NCBI GenBank assembly: GCA_002422065.1
Contig: DITO01000284.1
Location: 1 to 9,092, forward strand
Reading direction: 5' to 3'
Length of the DNA: 9,092 nucleotides
Source of the DNA: Erysipelotrichaceae bacterium UBA6182
GTDB taxonomy: Bacteria; Bacillota_I; Bacilli_A; Erysipelotrichales; Erysipelotrichaceae
Part shown: piece after piece, positions 1-5,163 of the stretch
Position numbering within the stretch: position 1 is the stretch's first letter
Layout of the letters: each line of letters begins with the position of its first letter
Translations under genes and position numbers: made by a program
The notes under the pieces: generated by a model
Database searches by the model: none
What the model was told of the DNA's origin: nothing
What the model saw: the letters and a program-made list of their open reading frames with translations, nothing else

Positions 1-453
1 ACGATAAAATCCCATCTGAAATGGGTTATGTTTTAAAGGAACTGCAACTTTATTACGAGTATGATAGCGTTGTGGTGAGTTAAGTGTTTGTTCTACAACA
101 ACATGATCTAAACCATGAAAACGAACTTGATCCTTAACGATGTTCTGTTTCATAATCGCTTGTCCTTCATCACTTAGCGAAATAAGTGGGCATCCCCCAC
201 AAGACAGTGAAACAGGACAAATGCTTTCAATACGATGAGGACTAGAAACAAGTCTTTCTATAACTTTACCATAGGCTATCTTTTTCTCAACACGCATAAT
301 ATGGATAAGTGCTTTTTCTTGGGGAAGTAAATCCCTAACAAGCACAACCATAGATTCAACTTTAACCACTCCTAAACCACTATGATGCATATCAATACAG
401 TCGGCAATAAAACGTTGGTTCTTTTCCAAAAAGAAAGGACGATTACTCATCAT
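1..453 (-). CDS. TrmA/RlmD-family 23S rRNA (uracil-5-)methyltransferase, partial (3' end beyond window)
   Basis: The frame is open from the start codon to base 1, giving about 150 residues of the N-terminus. Residues 1-65 look like a TRAM RNA-binding domain, including HHSGLGVVKVE. Next comes a C-x5-C-G-G-C cluster (Cys 78, 84 and 87, counted from the ATG at 450), the iron-sulfur motif of the RumA/RlmD group; the fourth Cys would lie outside the window. Then follows YHTRNKVAVPLK, resembling the family's conserved Y-R-N-K region. Family members use S-adenosylmethionine to make 5-methyluridine in 23S rRNA or tRNA. The SAM-binding and catalytic Cys domains are missing here, so the target uridine cannot be told. 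In Bacillus the gene at this syntenic position is rlmCD (yefA). ATG 453 and ATG 450 are adjacent and in frame; 453 is preferred because an AGGAG at 463-467 sits 9 bases away. The gene overlaps the preceding one by 8-11 bases. Confidence 0.88.
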   Translation of the reverse strand, partial: MMSNRPFFLEKNQRFIADCIDMHHSGLGVVKVESMVVLVRDLLPQEKALIHIMRVEKKIAYGKVIERLVSSPHRIESICPVSLSCGGCPLISLSDEGQAIMKQNIVKDQVRFHGLDHVVVEQTLNSPQRYHTRNKVAVPLKHNPFQMGFYR

Positions 454-1045
454 CGCCCTCATCTCCTGGTTCATCTTCTGTTCCTGGATTTAGTGCATCA
501 TTAAGTGATGCTACATATTCTGGATTCTTTGGAGTTGAAACTTCTTGAACAACAAAGGCTGAAACTTGCGCTGACTTCGCTGCAATAATATAGCGATATG
601 CTTCATCAAGTCGATCTTCAGTTGTTTTAATATGAAGTTCAATATCATACTGCTTATGTTCAATGGAAGCTGTAAAGTATTCACTTTGAGGTAATTCTGC
701 AAAAATAGTGTCTTTAATCGAAACAATCAAAGCAGTGAGTTCTTCTTCAGTAATTGTGATTTGAGTAAGAATATTTACTCTAAGTGTTGCAGCTCTTAGG
801 TTAACGACTGTTTCAACAATCACAGGATCAAGATCCTTAATTAATGTTTTAAGTTCATTCACTTGAGCATTCGTAATTTTTGGTTGTAAATCCAAAGCAA
901 AACGATCACCCACAACAGGATTACCTGCAATTTCTTGTGTTTCCATTGCTATATTGTAGAAGATGGTGGCTGGCACCGCCAAAAACGCTAATGACAACAT
1001 TAACGTAATTCCAGGCCAATAAATTTGAAATTTCTTTTTAGTCAT
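443..1045 (-). CDS. Hypothetical single-pass membrane protein with acidic C-terminal tail
   Basis: This 200-residue protein is not one I recognise. It starts with a lysine-rich stretch (residues 3-5), followed by a hydrophobic segment at about 13-33. That segment reads as a signal anchor, leaving the rest outside the cell; a cleavable signal peptide is possible but less likely. Residues 55-170 look like an alternating helix/strand domain: a helix near 58-71, a strand near 80-93, a helix near 100-116, then strands with DIELHIK at 134-140. There are no cysteines. The last 14 residues are mostly Asp/Glu with Gly and Pro. ATG 1045 is preceded by AAGGAG at 1050-1055, which overlaps the gatB stop codon; the gap to gatB is 8 bases. 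In Bacillus and Staphylococcus this operon position is held by the lipid kinase gene dgkB, but no kinase motif is visible here. Its role is unknown; co-expression with the neighbours is inferred from packing. Confidence 0.85.
   Translation of the reverse strand: MTKKKFQIYWPGITLMLSLAFLAVPATIFYNIAMETQEIAGNPVVGDRFALDLQPKITNAQVNELKTLIKDLDPVIVETVVNLRAATLRVNILTQITITEEELTALIVSIKDTIFAELPQSEYFTASIEHKQYDIELHIKTTEDRLDEAYRYIIAAKSAQVSAFVVQEVSTPKNPEYVASLNDALNPGTEDEPGDEGDDE
463..467 (-). promoter_or_regulatory. Shine-Dalgarno site for the methyltransferase gene
   Basis: AGGAG on the minus strand lies 9 bases before ATG 453 and 12 before ATG 450. It touches ATG 462, which is also in frame but far too close to use this site. 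The motif sits in the acidic-tail codons of the preceding gene, so ribosomes finishing that gene cover it, which suggests translational coupling. Confidence 0.6.
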
Positions 1046-1049
1046 ACTA

Positions 1050-1055
1050 CTCCTT
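1050..1055 (-). promoter_or_regulatory. Shine-Dalgarno site for the unknown membrane protein
   Basis: AAGGAG on the minus strand lies only 4 bases before ATG 1045, a tight spacing. Its first two bases are part of the gatB stop codon TAA (1054-1056), so termination of gatB and initiation of the next gene happen within about 11 bases. No other start with a better site is nearby. Confidence 0.6.
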
Positions 1056-2475
1056 ATTGTTCAAGAAAACGCTGACGCACAAGCGCATTACACTGTGCAG
1101 GATCAGCTTGTCCTTTAGACTTCTTCATAACCTGACCGACAATAAATCCAACAGCACGATCTTTACCTTGTTTAAAGTCAATCACAGATTGTGGATTCTC
1201 TTTTATCGCTTCATCAATCCAATTTAATAATGAAGAATCATCACTAACGACTTTTAGTCCATGCTCTTCCACTAAGGTTTGAGCATCTTTGCCAGATTCT
1301 ATCATCCATTTTAACACATCTTTGGCTTGTTTGCCTGATATGACTTTATCACTGATGAGATTTAAAAACAAGGCAAAATCATAGGCATTTAAGGTTTCAA
1401 ATAGTTTTTCACCCAAAGAATTCATGTATGAAGTTAGTTCAGAGATAATCCAATTAAGTCCAAGACGTGTATCTTTCACCTCTTTAAGTACTATTGAACC
1501 AAAGTCTAGAAGCGTTTTGTTATTAATAAGAATATTAGCTTCAATCTCATTTGCACCTAGGTCAATGAGATATTCAAACCACTTGGTTGGTGTCCAAGGA
1601 AGACTATTAGATACTGTTTCAATAAATGATGGTTGAAGCAGAATAGGTCGAATATTAGGTTCTGGGAAATAGCGATAGTCTACTGCACTCTCTTTAGAAC
1701 GCATAGCTACCGTCGTTTTAAGTGTTTCATCATAACGTCGTGTTTGCATTAATACCACTTCACCTTGATCAAGCAAATCATTTTGACGCTTTATTTCAGC
1801 TTCAATGGCTTTATCAATGTTGTTTAAAGAATTTAAATTCTTTATTTCAACTTTTGTCCCGAAAACTGTTGATCCAGCTTCTTTCAAAGAGATATTAATA
1901 TCACATCTCATTGAGCCTTCTTCCATTTTACCATCAGTCACATCAGCAAAAATAAGTAAATTACGTAACGTACTTACATATTCTTTTGCCTCTAGTGCAC
2001 TACTCATATCAGGCTTTGATACGATTTCAATGAGTGGTACCCCTGCACGATTATAGTCAATATAGGTATGTTCATCAATATGATATTGCTTTGCAGTGTC
2101 CTCTTCCATGTGTATACGATCTAAGCGAACATGCTTGGTCTTACCTTCAACCACAATATCAAGATATCCATCTTTACCCACTGGATGAAACTGTTGAGTT
2201 ATTTGAAATCCTTTAGGAAGATCTGAATAATAGTAGTTCTTACGATCAAACTTAAGTAATGTATCTATCTTACAATGAGTTAACATACATGCACGAAGTG
2301 CTAGTTCAACTGCTTTTTGATTAAGTGTTGGAAGAACCCCAGGATGTCCTAAATCAATCTCATTCACATGGATGTTAGGTGTATCATTAATGGTATTTTT
2401 AGACCCTGAAAACATCTTTGATTCTGTCTTCAATTCACAATGGATTTCGATTCCAATAACGACATCTCTTTTCAT
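1054..2475 (-). CDS. gatB: Asp-tRNA(Asn)/Glu-tRNA(Gln) amidotransferase subunit B
   Basis: GatB is the tRNA-binding kinase subunit of the GatCAB complex. It phosphorylates the carboxyl group of Glu (or Asp) misacylated on tRNA, using ATP, before ammonia from GatA is added. The 473 residues match the usual length. Visible landmarks are VIGIEIHCELKT at 6-17, LGHPGVLP at 42-49, FDRKNYYYSDLPKGFQIT at 76-93, KMEEGSMRCD at 183-192, the KNLNS block near 212-216, and DYRYFPEP at 266-273. The tRNA-binding YqeY-like tail follows at about 335-473, including GKDRAVGFIVGQVMK. An upstream ATG at 2493 would add six residues but has no ribosome site. ATG 2475 has AAGGAG five bases ahead, overlaps the gatA stop as ATGA, and matches the family's normal N-terminus. 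The hinge near residues 288-302 diverges from Bacillus GatB, which has a charged DERR stretch there. The protein should act in the cytoplasm with GatA and GatC. Confidence 0.97.
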   Translation of the reverse strand: MKRDVVIGIEIHCELKTESKMFSGSKNTINDTPNIHVNEIDLGHPGVLPTLNQKAVELALRACMLTHCKIDTLLKFDRKNYYYSDLPKGFQITQQFHPVGKDGYLDIVVEGKTKHVRLDRIHMEEDTAKQYHIDEHTYIDYNRAGVPLIEIVSKPDMSSALEAKEYVSTLRNLLIFADVTDGKMEEGSMRCDINISLKEAGSTVFGTKVEIKNLNSLNNIDKAIEAEIKRQNDLLDQGEVVLMQTRRYDETLKTTVAMRSKESAVDYRYFPEPNIRPILLQPSFIETVSNSLPWTPTKWFEYLIDLGANEIEANILINNKTLLDFGSIVLKEVKDTRLGLNWIISELTSYMNSLGEKLFETLNAYDFALFLNLISDKVISGKQAKDVLKWMIESGKDAQTLVEEHGLKVVSDDSSLLNWIDEAIKENPQSVIDFKQGKDRAVGFIVGQVMKKSKGQADPAQCNALVRQRFLEQ

Positions 2476-3815
2476 AGTAACTCCTTCACACATGATTCAA
2501 TGGCCAATGCCATATTAAACATCGTTGCTTCATCTTCAATCTTACATGTGATATTTACACCATGAGGTAATCCATTCACTGGGAGTGAAGGAACTGTAAT
2601 CGATGGTGCTCCAGAGAAGTTGGAAAGTATCATGTAATTCTCTGCAATAAGATGAGTGTTTGATAAGACATTAGTATTTGCACCTTCAAGTAGTGGTGCA
2701 CATGAGGATGTTGCTGGTGCTAATAAACCATCACATTGATTAAGCATTTTTGTAAATTCTTCCACCACAACACGTCTTACTTTTTGAGCTTGACGAAATA
2801 GTTTTTCTTGATTCTCATCTTTTAAACCATAACTACCTATAATAAATCGTTTACGAATCAAAGTGCCAAATCCAACTGTTCGTGTTTGTGTCATGATATC
2901 TTCGACATTTTCACCTGATTGAGTTAAACCAAAATTAACTCCAGTTAAATTGGAATGATTTGCTGTCGCTTCGCAGTTTGCAATAATATAGTAAGTAGGT
3001 AAGCATGCACGAAGTAAATCTTCATTCATCGAAATTGATTTAAGAATTGCTCCTCTTTCAATAAGTGCACTACATAATCTTTCAAAGTTTTTAAGTGTTT
3101 CTTCATCACTGATCGCTTTAATAACATCTTCAAATATCCCAAACACTTTCCCTTTTACATCATCACTCAAGGTTTCTAATGTTTTCGTTGGAGCATAAGG
3201 TAATGACGTTTGATCTAGAGGATCATGACCAGATAAAACATCACACAATCTTGCTGCTTGTGACACATTGGATGTAAAATAACCTACATGATCAAGAGAT
3301 GAGGCATAAGGAATAATACCATAGCGAGAAATACGACCATACGTAGGCTTAGTTCCTACTACCCCAACAAAAGAAGCTGGTTTTCTAACACTATCTCCAG
3401 TATCAGAACCAATAGCATAGTCCACTGCTTTTGCTGCAACAACCACTGCAGATCCTGATGAAGATCCTCCCGCTTGACGCTTTAAGTCATGTGGATTGCG
3501 AACAATTCCATTAAATGATGCCGTTCCTGTTCCGCCCATACCTAACTCATCAAGAGATGTCTTCGCAACGATAATTCCTCCCGCTTGTTTAATCTTATGA
3601 ACAATCGTAGCACTATAAGGAGGGATGTAATTTGAAAGCAGCTTTGAACCACCTGTAGTGAGTATACCTTTGGTGATGACATTATCCTTAAGAGCAATAG
3701 GCATATCACTTAGTAAACCCTCATGGGTCTTAACATCATTCTCAATGATGGTTACACATGCATTGGTATCTGCTTGAATTGACTTAAGTTTTAGTATTGA
3801 TGTGTTCTTATCCAT
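2472..3815 (-). CDS. gatA: Asp-tRNA(Asn)/Glu-tRNA(Gln) amidotransferase subunit A (glutaminase/amidase)
   Basis: GatA is the amidase-signature subunit that hydrolyses glutamine and supplies ammonia to GatB. The Ser-cisSer-Lys triad is intact: Lys43 in ALKDN, Ser118 in GGSSSGS and Ser142 in GSDTGDSVR. Their spacing (75 and 24 residues) equals that of Staphylococcus aureus GatA (Lys79, Ser154, Ser178). KPTYGRISRYG at 156-166 and ASSLDHVG at 171-178 are typical GatA blocks, which separate it from general amidases. The protein has 447 residues against about 485 in Bacillus, and the loss is at the N-terminus. A stop codon lies five codons upstream of ATG 3815, so no longer start exists. Two usual glycines are replaced, by Ser120 and Asp141. 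The gene overlaps gatC by one base (TAATG), has AAGGTGG at 3823-3829, and overlaps gatB by four. It probably works as a GatCAB trimer in the cytoplasm. Confidence 0.96.
   Translation of the reverse strand: MDKNTSILKLKSIQADTNACVTIIENDVKTHEGLLSDMPIALKDNVITKGILTTGGSKLLSNYIPPYSATIVHKIKQAGGIIVAKTSLDELGMGGTGTASFNGIVRNPHDLKRQAGGSSSGSAVVVAAKAVDYAIGSDTGDSVRKPASFVGVVGTKPTYGRISRYGIIPYASSLDHVGYFTSNVSQAARLCDVLSGHDPLDQTSLPYAPTKTLETLSDDVKGKVFGIFEDVIKAISDEETLKNFERLCSALIERGAILKSISMNEDLLRACLPTYYIIANCEATANHSNLTGVNFGLTQSGENVEDIMTQTRTVGFGTLIRKRFIIGSYGLKDENQEKLFRQAQKVRRVVVEEFTKMLNQCDGLLAPATSSCAPLLEGANTNVLSNTHLIAENYMILSNFSGAPSITVPSLPVNGLPHGVNITCKIEDEATMFNMALAIESCVKELL
2481..2486 (-). promoter_or_regulatory. Shine-Dalgarno site deciding the gatB start
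   Basis: AAGGAG on the minus strand is 5 bases before ATG 2475. The competing ATG at 2493 lies upstream of this motif and has no purine-rich site of its own, so the site supports the shorter GatB. The motif lies within the last codons of gatA. Confidence 0.7.
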
Positions 3816-4099
3816 TATTTCACCACCTTAGGCACTAATACATAGCCTTCCTTTTGAACATTCGCATTCATCAAAGCTTCACTTTGAGTAATCTCATGAT
3901 CAACTTTATCTTCACGCATTTGAGTTAAAGGCATTTCAAAAGGATAAACCATCGGGTCTACATTGGTAGTATCAATCTTCTCGAGTAGACCTAAAAGATT
4001 AATTAAGCTATCAAACTCAGTGTGGATATTACTAACTTCTTCTTCACTTAAACTAAAGTTAAGTTCTGCTGCTAATGACAGTATTGTTTTTTTGTCCAT
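3815..4099 (-). CDS. gatC: Asp-tRNA(Asn)/Glu-tRNA(Gln) amidotransferase subunit C
   Basis: GatC is the small non-catalytic subunit that wraps around GatA and tethers it to GatB. The 94 residues match the normal length. The N-terminal helical half contains LAAELNFSLSEEEV (residues 9-22). It is followed by the family's Asp-Thr turn (KIDTTNVDPMVYP, 41-53), the REDKV block (62-66), a short ALMNANVQKEGY stretch where many homologues have L-x-N-A-P, and the closing VLVPKVV. The start ATG 4099 is two bases from the camS stop codon. I find no convincing ribosome site before it, so translation is probably coupled to camS. The gene ends in TAATG, sharing one base with gatA, as expected for subunits made in equal amounts. 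Confidence 0.95.
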   Translation of the reverse strand: MDKKTILSLAAELNFSLSEEEVSNIHTEFDSLINLLGLLEKIDTTNVDPMVYPFEMPLTQMREDKVDHEITQSEALMNANVQKEGYVLVPKVVK

Positions 4100-4101
4100 A
4101 T

Positions 4102-5163
4102 TTAATTCAAGTAGATGATCGTAAAGGAATCATCATTCGCTTTCTTTTCTATTAATACTAAAGTTGAATTTAAATTCTTAATATGTATCTTGATATCCAT
4201 AGAACGCTCTTCAAAATCAACCACTTCATTTAAAACAATTTGTGTTAAAGCTAATAACTCTGTATACGTCTTTACATTCGAATTAACTTCAATAATCATT
4301 GTATCAAGTCGCTGATTTATCACACGCGCTTTCGCAAACACACCGATAGACTCAGGGAGTAGGGTTTGTAAACGACTCTTAAGTTGTAGGAACACACTAT
4401 GAGTTATTGAATCAAGTTCATTTGAAGCATCCGATGGTATAAGGATCCAATATTCATTCAATGGAGTAATCTGACCAGAGCGTGATAAGAATATTCCTTC
4501 ACCAATCATTCCACCAGGAAGTATAGCATCCACACTCGCCAATGAATAGAGTGTAATGTAGATAGGAATATCTCCAACACCCGATAAAGATCTTAAATAA
4601 CTTTCTAACTTTCTTCCCATATCACTGCCATATTCATACAACTGATCAGCACTAACATTGAGCGTTTCAACCCCTACCACTTGAGCTGGATTTAAAACAA
4701 TCGCTACTGAAATACCTGCTAAGACATATTCATCATTGCGCTTTTGCATGAAATTGACTTCTAAAACGTCATTGACAAGCACTGCATCCAAGATATCAAC
4801 ACCAGATTCTGAAGGAAACAATGATCCTGAAGGAGGATTAAGACCAAATGGGTTTGTTGCAGATTCACGTCGTACTAAAGCGCTAAGTCGATCTAAAGTA
4901 ATAATCTCACCTTCCGCAAGAGAATACTCTTTCACATCAAAGTGTTGCTTACTTAACTCAACCAGTCTTGAACCAACTTCTAAAGCTTGATGTATAGGTA
5001 AATAAGTGCCATGATATGATCGATTCGGTGAAGGGCCAAAATCATCAATAACAACATAATCCCCTTCTTTTCGTATCACATTAGGATTATCTCCAGTTTG
5101 CGACGGGGCACACGCACTCAAAAATAGTAAACCACAAAGTAGACTTACAATTTTATGTTTCAC
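4102..5163 (-). CDS. camS: CamS-family (sex pheromone precursor-like) lipoprotein
   Basis: From GTG 5163 the product has 353 residues and begins with a textbook lipoprotein signal: MKHK, a hydrophobic core, and the lipobox Leu-Ser-Ala-Cys with Cys18 as the lipidated residue. The mature protein should sit on the outer face of the membrane. CamS-like landmarks are the block RRESATNPFGLNPPSG (98-113), the strand-rich VLEVNF...YVLAGISVAIVLN region (133-158) and the C-terminal alternating strand/helix part at 275-353. Homologues (S. aureus CamS, B. subtilis YerH) are somewhat longer and lie directly after ligA, as here. In S. aureus the signal peptide is the source of the cAM373-type pheromone; the function of the mature protein is not well established. 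An in-frame ATG at 5193 would add a ten-residue polar leader ahead of the signal and has no ribosome site, so GTG is preferred. The gene overlaps ligA by 11 bases. Confidence 0.88.
   Translation of the reverse strand: MKHKIVSLLCGLLFLSACAPSQTGDNPNVIRKEGDYVVIDDFGPSPNRSYHGTYLPIHQALEVGSRLVELSKQHFDVKEYSLAEGEIITLDRLSALVRRESATNPFGLNPPSGSLFPSESGVDILDAVLVNDVLEVNFMQKRNDEYVLAGISVAIVLNPAQVVGVETLNVSADQLYEYGSDMGRKLESYLRSLSGVGDIPIYITLYSLASVDAILPGGMIGEGIFLSRSGQITPLNEYWILIPSDASNELDSITHSVFLQLKSRLQTLLPESIGVFAKARVINQRLDTMIIEVNSNVKTYTELLALTQIVLNEVVDFEERSMDIKIHIKNLNSTLVLIEKKANDDSFTIIYLN

Noticed and set aside
511..726. 71-codon alternative-frame minus-strand ORF inside the unknown membrane protein gene
   Set aside because: The longer frame has a good ribosome site, a membrane anchor and proper junctions with both neighbours; the short one has none of these.
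443..1045. DgkB (diacylglycerol kinase) identity for the 200-residue protein, suggested by synteny
   Set aside because: The protein is too short, has an N-terminal membrane anchor and lacks the glycine-rich nucleotide-binding motif of the kinase family.
1424..2216. Three open frames of 60-83 codons on the plus strand within gatB
   Set aside because: They are antisense to a well-conserved gene, have no recognisable protein features and look like shadow frames.
2476..2493. N-terminal extension of GatB from ATG 2493
   Set aside because: It adds six residues not seen in the family, has no ribosome site, and the AAGGAG motif lies inside the extension, serving ATG 2475.
4115..4990. Plus-strand open frames opposite camS
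   Set aside because: They lack recognisable domains and lie antisense to an intact lipoprotein gene in a tightly packed operon.
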